A stretch of DNA of 5,173 bases from Aquitalea sp. (GTDB taxonomy: Bacteria > Pseudomonadota > Gammaproteobacteria > Burkholderiales > Chromobacteriaceae): NCBI GenBank assembly GCA_019232735.1, contig JAFANL010000112.1, positions 1 to 5,173 of the forward strand. Direction: 5' to 3'. The position numbers and the translations under genes were made by a program. Of this stretch, positions 1 through 5,173 are shown one piece after another; positions within the stretch are counted from its first letter, which is position 1; each line of letters opens with the position of its first letter. The notes below the pieces were generated by a model. That model did no database searches. It was given only the letters and a program-made list of their open reading frames with translations, and was not told the DNA's origin.

Positions 1-204
1 CGCATCCAGCAGCCCCAGATCACGGTTGGCCAGCGCGGCGGCCTTCTTGATCTGTGCCAGCGCAATGATCAGATCGCCGTAGCTGGCGATGGTCTGGCCG
101 GTAATGGGAAAGTTTTCCACGGCGCGCAGGGTGTGCACACCCCAATAGGCAGTAGCCGGAACGGCGCGATCGCCAAGCAAGTCGTGTTCGATGCGAGTGG
201 ACAT
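1..204 (-). CDS. aspA: Aspartate ammonia-lyase (aspartase), N-terminal part, cut by window edge
   Basis: Only the first 68 residues are in the window; the frame is still open at position 1. The translation begins MSTRIEHDLLGDRAVPA and continues with AYWGVHTLRAVENF, the hallmark N-terminus of bacterial aspartases (E. coli AspA has [30 protein letters not shown], from memory). A later KKAAALAN also fits the family. Aspartases are cytoplasmic homotetramers of about 470 residues that reversibly deaminate L-aspartate to fumarate and ammonia, feeding aspartate into the citric acid cycle. The catalytic SS loop lies outside the window. The ATG is supported by AAGGG (212-216 on the plus strand) with a 7-nt spacer, and by the family N-terminus starting here. 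A Trp replaces the commoner second Tyr in the AYYGVHT stretch. Fumarase class II is related, but the EDLLG/HDLLG start and VHTLRA favour aspartase. The gene lies 221 bp downstream of the phosphatase gene and probably has its own promoter. Confidence 0.93.
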   Translation of the reverse strand, partial: MSTRIEHDLLGDRAVPATAYWGVHTLRAVENFPITGQTIASYGDLIIALAQIKKAAALANRDLGLLDA

Positions 205-254
205 GCAAAAGCCCTTGTTCGGTGGTCTCCGTCGATGCGGAGCAATGGGGGCAG

Positions 255-284
255 ACTGTAGGCTGTCATGCCCGGGCTTGGCTA
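255..284 (-). promoter_or_regulatory. Candidate weak sigma-70 promoter of aspA
   Basis: Read on the minus strand, TAGCCA (279-284) resembles a -35 box at 4 of 6 positions. TACAGT (255-260) resembles a -10 box at 4 of 6, with an 18-bp spacer. Transcription would start near 248, giving a leader of about 44 nt before the aspA ATG. Both boxes are poor, as expected for a promoter that needs an activator. The nearby T-N11-A palindrome is centred about 65 bp upstream of the inferred start, which supports this choice over other weak matches in the gap. This is inference from spacing and consensus only. Confidence 0.33.
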
Positions 285-302
285 ATTCCGATTCGCAATC
301 AG

Positions 303-323
303 GTCATGCAAATTTTGCATAAC
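303..323. promoter_or_regulatory. Palindromic operator upstream of aspA (LysR-type T-N11-A box)
   Basis: The core ATGCAAATTTTGCAT (306-320) is a perfect inverted repeat with 7-bp arms around a single base. It extends to 10-bp arms with one mismatch across 303-323. From T307 to A319 there are exactly 11 bases between, with inverted-repeat arms, which is the LysR-family T-N11-A recognition pattern. The palindrome lies 99 bp upstream of the aspA start codon and outside any gene. The LysR gene at 1320-2231 is the obvious candidate ligand, but no footprint is known here. It does not match the CRP (TGTGA-N6-TCACA) or FNR (TTGAT-N4-ATCAA) sites that control aspA-type genes in enterics. Confidence 0.55.
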
Positions 324-350
324 CATGCCGATAACACGGTTAGCCTCTGC

Positions 351-383
351 GGGATGCACATGCGCGACAGTGCAGCGAATCCC
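351..383. other. Imperfect stem-loop between the phosphatase gene and aspA
   Basis: GGGAT (351-355) can pair with ATCCC (379-383), and GCAC (356-359) with GTGC (370-373). The stem is 9 bp, with a 5-nt bulge on one side and a 10-nt loop. It lies about 43 nt past the phosphatase stop codon. No T-run follows on the minus strand, so it is not a classical intrinsic terminator. It might mark an RNA 3' end or be chance. The rest of the 205-425 gap holds only the operator and weak promoter described separately. Confidence 0.2.
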
Positions 384-425
384 ACCCGGCAGGGCTCAAT
401 GGGCAGAAGGCGATGCCTCGCACAG

Positions 426-1202
426 CTAGTGCGCGTCGGCCTGAAAGCCAAGATCACCCACCTTCAGCAGCAGGTACTGGCCATTCTGATAGCGCAGCAG
501 GCTCAGACTGGTATTGGGAATATCCGTACTTTTTGCCTGACCAGGCACAAGGAGATCCAGGAGGGTAAGAATGGCGCCACCGTGGCTGACCAGCAACACA
601 TTGCCACCACCTGCGGCTAGCGCCCGGTCCAAGACATCCTGCATGCCGGCCCGCAAGCGCGATTCGATTTGCGGATAGGTTTCCGCCCAGCCGCGTGGAT
701 CATGATCATGAATGGCCTGTGCGATGGCACGATCATTCATCCGGCGGGTAAATTCATTCCAGTTGCCCCACCCCGGATCAAATTGCATTCCTTGCTGGCG
801 GAACAACGGGGCCCACATCTGGGCATCTGGCAGCCCTTCGAAACTACCGTAGTACCATTCACGAAAACGCTCGTCTTCCTGCAATGACACACCCGGATGC
901 CGTCCCTGGCCCAAAACGATAGCAGCGGTGGCGCGCGCACGCCCCAGATCACTGCTGTAGGCGGCAATGAAAGGGGTGGCCGCCAAGCCCCTGCCCGCTG
1001 CCTGTGCACCCTGGATGCCGGCGGCCGTCAAGGGCGTGTCCGACCAGCCTTGCACCTGACTGGTGGTATTGAACAAGGTTTTGCCATGGCGCAGCAGATA
1101 GATGTCCACCACGCCACTGCCCATCTCTGCCGCTGCAGCCAGGTTACAAATCCACAAGGCCAGGCTACACGCTATCCATCGCACCGCTTGGGCATTTCTC
1201 AT
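426..1202 (-). CDS. Secreted histidine phosphatase family protein (phosphoglycerate mutase-like fold)
   Basis: This 258-residue protein belongs to histidine phosphatase branch 1, which hydrolyses phosphomonoesters through a phosphohistidine. LLRHGKTLFN (residues 36-45) carries the RHG motif with nucleophile His39. QGWSDTPLTAAG (51-62) is the usual following block. Arg88 in SDLGRARATA and His207 in LLVSHGG complete the phosphate pocket, and Glu115 in REWYYGSFEG is the likely proton donor. Residues 1-25 look like a Sec signal peptide: Arg3 and Arg9, then a hydrophobic stretch ending in four alanines before Glu26. The product is therefore probably periplasmic. Cys19 lacks a good lipobox, so it is unlikely to be a lipoprotein. 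The ATG has GGAG (1211-1214 on the plus strand) 8 nt upstream; starting at Met27 would drop the signal peptide. The gene follows the LysR gene by 117 bp with no clear terminator between them, so cotranscription is possible. The substrate cannot be inferred: true mutase activity is unlikely outside the cytoplasm. Confidence 0.88.
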   Translation of the reverse strand: MRNAQAVRWIACSLALWICNLAAAAEMGSGVVDIYLLRHGKTLFNTTSQVQGWSDTPLTAAGIQGAQAAGRGLAATPFIAAYSSDLGRARATAAIVLGQGRHPGVSLQEDERFREWYYGSFEGLPDAQMWAPLFRQQGMQFDPGWGNWNEFTRRMNDRAIAQAIHDHDPRGWAETYPQIESRLRAGMQDVLDRALAAGGGNVLLVSHGGAILTLLDLLVPGQAKSTDIPNTSLSLLRYQNGQYLLLKVGDLGFQADAH

Positions 1203-1319
1203 ACACGTTTCTCCGGCCTGGCAGGGTTGCAGGAGGCTTCATGCTAGGAAATGTAGCGGCGATGAACAGCAGGCAAGCACTTAAAAGATGGCCGTTTTAT
1301 CTGGATAGGCTACGGACAA

Positions 1320-2231
1320 TCACACCGGATCTCCACTGCTGGCCAGATAATCCCAGAATGCATCCAGCTCGGGACCGCTGCGCTTCTTGTCGCGATAGAG
1401 CCTGACCTCCATGTCCACGCTCCAGCCTTCTGGCGCCGCCAGGACCAATTGCCGGGAGCGCAATTCCTGCTGCACCGAGCTTTCGGGTAAAAATGCCACG
1501 CCATGGCCTTCCAGCACCATGTTTTTCAAGCCCTCCGCCATGTCTGTCTCGTAACGTAATGACAGAAAGGTCGGTGCTGGCGCGGCCTCCAGAATCAGAT
1601 CCGTCATCAGGCGGAAATAGGCATTACTGGCATACCCCAGGAAAGGCAATGGCTGATCCGCACTGCCGGGCAGGGAATGGCGGGGGGTCTGATCGGCATT
1701 ACTGCGGACATAGGGGCGCAGGCTTTCCACCCCCAGTCGCAAGCCGCTGTAACGTGGATCCGCCAGATCCACCGGCTGTTTGGGATGGTGGTAGCACATC
1801 AGCAGATCGCAACCGCCTTCTACAAATGCCAGCAAGGCATCATGCACATTGCTGGCCTGCAGCCGGCAGGATAAGGGGCCAAAGCCCTGCTCCACACTGC
1901 TTAGCCACTTGGGGAAAAAGGAAAACGACAGGGTATGAGGTACCGCCAGGCTGAGCGTACCGGCTGGTAACGGCTGCAAGCCCCGTAGCTGGGCACGGGT
2001 GCTGTTGATCTGGGCCAGCATCTGCACGGCTTGTTCGCGCAGCAACTCACCGGCAGGGGTCAAGCGGGTGGGATAGGTGGTGCGGTCAATCAGGTCGGCC
2101 CCCAGCCAGCTCTCCAGGGACTTGATACGGCGTGAGAATGCAGGTTGGGTAAGATGACGTACCTCGGCGGAACGGGTAAAGCTGCCCGTATCGGCCAAAA
2201 CCAGAAAATCTTCCAGCCAGCGAGTTTCCAT
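1320..2231 (-). CDS. LysR family transcriptional regulator, HypT/YjiE-like, probable aspA regulator
   Basis: The 303-residue length is typical of LysR regulators. Residues 3-62 form the winged helix-turn-helix, including SFTRSAEVRHLTQPAFSRRI (17-36), the LESWLGADLIDR wing (39-50) and LTPAGELL (57-64). A linker helix follows, and the effector-binding domain spans about 91-295. The start WLEDFL and the C-terminal block EGLKNMVLEGHGVAFLPE (233-250) with QQELRS resemble E. coli YjiE/HypT, a hypochlorite-responsive LysR protein. This may be only subfamily likeness, as similar regulators sit beside aspA in pseudomonads (from memory, PA5428-PA5429). Here a phosphatase gene separates the regulator from aspA. 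A T-N11-A palindrome before aspA suits it as a target. The ATG has AAGG (2239-2242 on the plus strand) 7 nt upstream, and its position matches the usual start of the DNA-binding domain. The divergent cyclase gene shares its upstream region. Family assignment is firm; the target and effector are inferred. Confidence 0.92.
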   Translation of the reverse strand: METRWLEDFLVLADTGSFTRSAEVRHLTQPAFSRRIKSLESWLGADLIDRTTYPTRLTPAGELLREQAVQMLAQINSTRAQLRGLQPLPAGTLSLAVPHTLSFSFFPKWLSSVEQGFGPLSCRLQASNVHDALLAFVEGGCDLLMCYHHPKQPVDLADPRYSGLRLGVESLRPYVRSNADQTPRHSLPGSADQPLPFLGYASNAYFRLMTDLILEAAPAPTFLSLRYETDMAEGLKNMVLEGHGVAFLPESSVQQELRSRQLVLAAPEGWSVDMEVRLYRDKKRSGPELDAFWDYLASSGDPV

Positions 2232-2261
2232 GAGACAGCCTTTTTTACTTATTACCGCTAA

Positions 2262-2290
2262 ATAGTATTTAAAATCATGCCGTTAATCAA
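2262..2290 (-). promoter_or_regulatory. Candidate sigma-70 promoter of the LysR gene
   Basis: On the minus strand, TTGATT (2285-2290) and TACTAT (2262-2267) match the -35 and -10 consensus at 4 of 6 positions each, with an ideal 17-bp spacer in AT-rich DNA. The start site would fall near 2255, giving a leader of about 23 nt. An imperfect 20-bp dyad (2247-2266, 14 of 20 positions symmetric) overlaps the -10 box and start site. That is a plausible place for autorepression, although its sequence does not match the aspA palindrome. Confidence 0.45.
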
Positions 2291-2301
2291 AACAAGCTAA
2301 G

Positions 2302-2319
2302 AAATTTTCAGAAAAATTT
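2302..2319. repeat. Short AT-rich inverted repeat in the divergent promoter region
   Basis: AAATTTT (2302-2308) and AAAATTT (2313-2319) are perfect 7-bp inverted arms around a 4-bp spacer. The repeat lies between the two divergent genes, upstream of the preferred cyclase start, and overlaps a possible TTG start at 2318. It could be a protein-binding site, or only a by-product of AT-rich sequence. Confidence 0.3.
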
Positions 2320-2326
2320 GATATTT

Positions 2327-2361
2327 TGCAAGGTGGAAAAGTGCATTACCCCTACAATGCA
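2327..2361. promoter_or_regulatory. Three spaced TGCA half-sites upstream of the cyclase
   Basis: TGCA occurs at 2327-2330, 2342-2345 and 2358-2361, at steps of 15 and 16 bp. The outer copies carry the flanks seen in the aspA palindrome: ATTTTGCA (2323-2330) equals its right arm and ATGCAAA (2357-2363) its left arm, but turned outward. A -10-like TACAAT (2353-2358, 5 of 6) overlaps the last copy, with no good -35 box at the right distance. If the LysR protein binds here it could link the cyclase to the same regulator. The evidence is weak and based on short matches. Confidence 0.22.
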
Positions 2362-2383
2362 AAAAACCATAAATTGTTTGACA

Positions 2384-3532
2384 ATGAGAATTACACACGC
2401 AATCTGGCGCCGCATCCTGGGCCTGCTGCCGGGAGAAATTGCCAGCAATGAAACCGGCTGGCTGATTAGCCCCCATCAACACATCGCCCTGCTGCAACAG
2501 CGTCGGGCGCTGATGCTGGTCAACCGGGTGCGCCTGTTTGCCTTGCTGTTTGCCTTGCTGACGCCGCTGTGGATCGTGGTGGATGTGCTGACCCTGCCCG
2601 TCAGCCTGTGGAGCAAGCTGGCCACCATGCGCGTGCTGGCCACCCTGGCATTTGCCGCGCTGGTGGCCTGGTCTCCGCAAGATGGCAGGCTCCGGCGCGC
2701 CTATCAGGGCATGGCCATGCTGTTTGCCATTCCCACCGTGTTTTACATTGGCTCCCACTTGCTGATGACGCAATACCATCTGCAAGGGATTTCAGCTGCC
2801 ATCGGCAGCGGCTATGCCTTCCTGCCCTTTGTGCTGCTGGCGGCCTTTTCCATTTTTCCGCTCACCCTGATTGAAAACCTGGCCTTTGCCATGCCGGTGC
2901 TGCTGGCCTATGCCCTGGCCTGGATACTGGACTGGTCGGTGGACAGCTGGCCTTCATTCGGCGGCGAGTTCTGGCTACTGTCCTTGCTGGCCGGCGTCTC
3001 CACCCTGGCCAGCATCAGCCAGCTGGCCTTCATCATTGCCCTGGTTGGCCAGACCATACGCGACCCACTGACCACCGCCTTTTCCCGTCGCAGCGGCATC
3101 GAGATGCTGGAGCTGCAACTGGTCAATGCCGAGCGCACCCAGCAGCCGCTGGCCGTGGCTTTTATCGATCTGGACCAGTTCAAGAGCATCAACGACCAGT
3201 TTGGTCATGCCGCCGGTGACAAGACCCTGAAGCAACTGGTGCAGAAAGCACAAGCCTGTGTGCGACGTGGAGACGTGCTGGTACGCTGGGGCGGGGAGGA
3301 GTTCCTGCTGCTGATGCCCAATACCGACATCATCCAGGCACGGCTGGCAATGGACAGACTACGGCGACAAGGCCTGGGCGTCCGCCCGGACGGTAGCCCG
3401 CTGACCGCCAGTATCGGCCTGGCCGAACGGCTGGCCGACAAGAGCAACAATCGCCGCCAGCTGGTGGAAATTGCCGACCGCCGCATGTACCGTGCCAAAC
3501 AGCAGGGACGTGACCGGGTGGTCTACGACTAA
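2384..3532 (+). CDS. Membrane-bound diguanylate cyclase (GGDEF domain with GGEEF signature)
   Basis: From the ATG at 2384 the protein has 382 residues. After a short cytoplasmic start come about six hydrophobic segments (near 50-71, 78-96, 109-127, 141-161, 165-183 and 195-221). I do not recognise these as a named sensor domain. The GGDEF domain covers about 226-382. It has DPLT (227-230), the metal and nucleotide residues of FIDLDQFKSINDQFGH (Asp262, Asn270, Asp271), and RWGGEEF with GGEEF at 303-307. It should condense two GTP to c-di-GMP. RRGD (294-297) lies exactly five residues before GGEEF, an intact RxxD inhibitory site, so product feedback is expected. There is no EAL domain. The start is uncertain: the frame also offers TTG 2318, GTG 2333 and ATG 2357, none with a good Shine-Dalgarno. 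I prefer 2384 because the preceding codons are AT-rich and overlap promoter-like motifs. It is divergent from the LysR gene and convergent with the dehydratase gene. Confidence 0.9.
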   Translation: MRITHAIWRRILGLLPGEIASNETGWLISPHQHIALLQQRRALMLVNRVRLFALLFALLTPLWIVVDVLTLPVSLWSKLATMRVLATLAFAALVAWSPQDGRLRRAYQGMAMLFAIPTVFYIGSHLLMTQYHLQGISAAIGSGYAFLPFVLLAAFSIFPLTLIENLAFAMPVLLAYALAWILDWSVDSWPSFGGEFWLLSLLAGVSTLASISQLAFIIALVGQTIRDPLTTAFSRRSGIEMLELQLVNAERTQQPLAVAFIDLDQFKSINDQFGHAAGDKTLKQLVQKAQACVRRGDVLVRWGGEEFLLLMPNTDIIQARLAMDRLRRQGLGVRPDGSPLTASIGLAERLADKSNNRRQLVEIADRRMYRAKQQGRDRVVYD

Positions 3533-3552
3533 GTCATCGCCACCCGCTACGT
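3508..3552. terminator. Hairpin shared by the convergent gene ends
   Basis: CGGGTGG (3515-3521) pairs perfectly with CCACCCG (3540-3546). ACGT (3508-3511) pairs with ACGT (3549-3552) across a small internal loop, giving at least 11 bp. The loop contains a further GACT-A-AGTC mini-dyad (3527-3535), and the cyclase stop codon (3530-3532) sits inside it. The dehydratase stop (3554-3556) lies 2 bp beyond. Only 21 bp separate the two genes, so this is the only candidate for ending both transcripts. Neither strand has a T-tract after the stem, so intrinsic termination would be weak and Rho or transcript collision may contribute. Confidence 0.4.
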
Positions 3553-3553
3553 C

Positions 3554-5173
3554 TCAGCCCTGCTGTAATACCACCCAGTCCTGAGTGGACGGCGCGGCGC
3601 GGAACTCATGTACCACCTGCTGCATCAAGGCGAAGGCCTGCGCACCATCCAGCTGCTGGCAGGCTTGGCCCAGTTGCTGCATGAAGTGCTGCAATTCTTC
3701 GGCCGCCAGATGGTATTCCTGCGCGCGCAAGATGCGCGGATGATCGGTAGCCAGTACGTTGTCCCCGATCAACAGCTCCTCGTACAGTTTTTCGCCTGGT
3801 CGCAGACCGGAAAAACGGATTTCGATATCGCCGCCCGGGTGCTTGTCATCCCGCACTTCCAGCCCTGACAGATGCACCATGCGCCGCGCCAGTTCGGCAA
3901 TCTTCACCGGCTCGCCCATGTCCAGAACGAATACATCCCCGCCCTCACCCATCGCCCCGGCCTGAATCACCAGCTGGGCAGCCTCGGGGATGGTCATGAA
4001 GTAGCGGGTGATGTCCGGATGGGTGACCGTTACCGGGCCACCGGCCTTGATCTGCTTCTTGAACAGCGGGACTACGGAACCGGAGCTGCCCAGCACATTG
4101 CCAAAGCGCACCATGACAAAGCAGGTTTTGCTGCCGCTGGCGTGACGGCCCTGCAGGGTCAGCTCGGCCAGACGCTTGGTTGCACCCATCACATTGGTGG
4201 GGCGCACCGCCTTGTCGGTGGAAATCAGCACGAAGGTATCAACGCCACAGTCTTCCGCAGCCTGCGCCGTGGTATCGGTGCCAAAGGCATTGTTGAGGAT
4301 GCCTGCCACCGGATTGTGTTCCACCATGGGTACATGCTTGTAGGCGGCCGCGTGGTACACGGTTTCCACCGCGAACGTGCGCATGATCTGGCACAGCCGG
4401 GCATGGTCGGTGACCGAGCCCAGTACCGGCGTGCGCGCAATGGCCGGGGCCAGCTGTGACAGTTCCTGGTCGATGGCGTAGAGGGCAAACTCGGTCAGTT
4501 CGAACAGCACGATGCGCGCCGGATTGTTGCGGGCAATCTGCCGTACCAGTTCGGAGCCGATGGAACCGCCAGCCCCGGTCACCATCACCACCCGGCCCTG
4601 GATATTGCGCGCCAGCAGTTCGGGACGGGGCGGCACCGGGTCGCGGCCCAGCAGGTCCTCGATTTCCACTTCCTTCAGCTCTTCCACCCGCGCCTCACCG
4701 GAGACCAGATCAGCCATGCCGGGCAAGCGCTTGATGGGAATGCGCAGATGTTCCAGCGATTCCAGAATCTCGCGCTGACGGCCACGGCTGACCGAAGGCA
4801 TGGCCAGCAGGATGCAGCTGGCGGCAGTTTCCTCGATCAACAAGGGCAGGTCGTCCGGCGCATGCACGCTGAGGCCGCGGTAGGTGCGCTTCCAGCTGTC
4901 CGGATTGTCATCGACAAAGGCCATCGGCCGGTATTCCTTGCCAGCCTGCAAGGCCAGCATCAGCTGTACCCCGGCCTGACCGGCACCATAGATGATGACG
5001 TGTTCACGCGGGGCATCCACCGAATCGATACGCCGCACCAGACCGCGCAGCACAAAGCGGCTACCGCCGATATAGGCCATGGCGAACATCCAGAAGATGA
5101 TGATGGACGAGCGCGGAAACGGCGCGATGCGCGCCATCACGATGACCGCCGTCAACACCAGCACCGCCAGGCT
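3554..5173 (-). CDS. Membrane-anchored nucleoside-diphosphate-sugar 4,6-dehydratase, WbpM/PglF/CapD type, N-terminus outside window
   Basis: The visible 539 residues are open to the right edge, so the start and first membrane helices are missing; relatives have about 590-670 residues. Counting from the codon at 5171-5173, residues 2-15 and 22-37 are hydrophobic helices. A first Rossmann unit has YGAGQAG (GxGxxG at 63-68). The catalytic short-chain dehydrogenase domain begins with TGAGGSIG (199-206). It has YHAAAYKHVPMVEHNP, then STDKAVRPTNVMGATKR with Ser318, Met329 and Lys333. Met in place of the usual Tyr is the mark of the WbpM/PglF group. FGNVLGSSGS (357-366), RYFMTIPEA and RPGEKLYEEL (from 458) complete the family pattern. 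Such enzymes turn UDP-GlcNAc into a 4-keto-6-deoxy sugar at the inner membrane, for O-antigen, capsule or protein glycosylation; the exact substrate is not readable here. GTG at 5164 is in frame but unlikely to be the start, because it falls inside a membrane helix. Confidence 0.95.
   Translation of the reverse strand, partial: SLAVLVLTAVIVMARIAPFPRSSIIIFWMFAMAYIGGSRFVLRGLVRRIDSVDAPREHVIIYGAGQAGVQLMLALQAGKEYRPMAFVDDNPDSWKRTYRGLSVHAPDDLPLLIEETAASCILLAMPSVSRGRQREILESLEHLRIPIKRLPGMADLVSGEARVEELKEVEIEDLLGRDPVPPRPELLARNIQGRVVMVTGAGGSIGSELVRQIARNNPARIVLFELTEFALYAIDQELSQLAPAIARTPVLGSVTDHARLCQIMRTFAVETVYHAAAYKHVPMVEHNPVAGILNNAFGTDTTAQAAEDCGVDTFVLISTDKAVRPTNVMGATKRLAELTLQGRHASGSKTCFVMVRFGNVLGSSGSVVPLFKKQIKAGGPVTVTHPDITRYFMTIPEAAQLVIQAGAMGEGGDVFVLDMGEPVKIAELARRMVHLSGLEVRDDKHPGGDIEIRFSGLRPGEKLYEELLIGDNVLATDHPRILRAQEYHLAAEELQHFMQQLGQACQQLDGAQAFALMQQVVHEFRAAPSTQDWVVLQQG

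Noticed and set aside
222..620. A 132-codon plus-strand open frame spanning the aspA-phosphatase gap
   Set aside because: Most of it is antisense to the phosphatase gene, it matches no family I recognise, and it overlaps the operator. It looks like a chance open frame in GC-rich DNA.
897..1247. Plus-strand frame of 116 codons opposite the phosphatase gene
   Set aside because: It is antisense to a gene with intact catalytic motifs and has no recognisable domain.
1203..1319. Promoter or terminator between the LysR and phosphatase genes
   Set aside because: The best promoter pair (TTGCCT and TACATT, minus strand) is only 15 bp apart. No stem followed by a T-run is present. A 4-bp pairing of CTCC with the Shine-Dalgarno GGAG is too short to claim control of translation.
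2318..2320. TTG as the cyclase start, giving 404 residues
   Set aside because: It has no Shine-Dalgarno, lies inside an inverted repeat, and the added residues come from AT-rich DNA unlike the rest of the gene. It cannot be fully excluded.
2334..2347. Sigma-54-like TGG...TGC before the cyclase
   Set aside because: The GG and GC elements are too close together for a -24/-12 promoter.
5162..5164. GTG at the right edge as the true start of the dehydratase
   Set aside because: The frame continues to the window edge, the codon lies within a hydrophobic helix, and family members have more membrane helices upstream.
1..5173. Mobile elements, CRISPR array, tRNA or phage-defence genes
   Set aside because: No transposase, integrase, regularly spaced repeats, tRNA-like folds or defence domains were seen on either strand.

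Overview
The window looks like ordinary chromosome from a GC-rich betaproteobacterium. The coding parts are GC-rich and the divergent promoter region is AT-rich. The mix of AspA, a HypT/YjiE-like LysR regulator and a WbpM/PglF-type sugar dehydratase would suit the Neisseriales (Chromobacterium/Aquitalea/Vogesella group). That placement is a guess from gene content, not a measurement.

Layout: five genes, two of them cut by the window edges. On the minus strand, in order of transcription, are a LysR-type regulator (2231-1320), a secreted histidine phosphatase (1202-426) and the start of aspA, aspartate ammonia-lyase (204 to beyond position 1). Divergent from the LysR gene is a plus-strand membrane diguanylate cyclase (about 2384-3532). 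It ends tail to tail, with a 21-bp gap, against a minus-strand membrane-anchored nucleotide-sugar 4,6-dehydratase that runs off the right edge (5173-3554).

How the parts may work together: the 221-bp gap before aspA holds a clean 15-bp palindrome of the T-N11-A type used by LysR regulators. It is centred about 65 bp upstream of a plausible weak promoter, the usual geometry for LysR activation. With the LysR gene two genes away, control of aspA (aspartate to fumarate plus ammonia) is the simplest reading. The phosphatase between them has a signal peptide and all expected catalytic residues, but its substrate cannot be read from sequence. The cyclase has an intact GGEEF active site and an intact inhibitory RxxD site, so it should make c-di-GMP under product control. 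The dehydratase would supply 4-keto-6-deoxy-N-acetyl sugars for surface glycans or protein glycosylation.

I found no mobile element, CRISPR array, RNA gene, broken gene or clearly new system. The points worth a second look are regulatory: the aspA operator, the shared hairpin between the convergent genes, and the motif-rich region upstream of the cyclase that decides its start codon.
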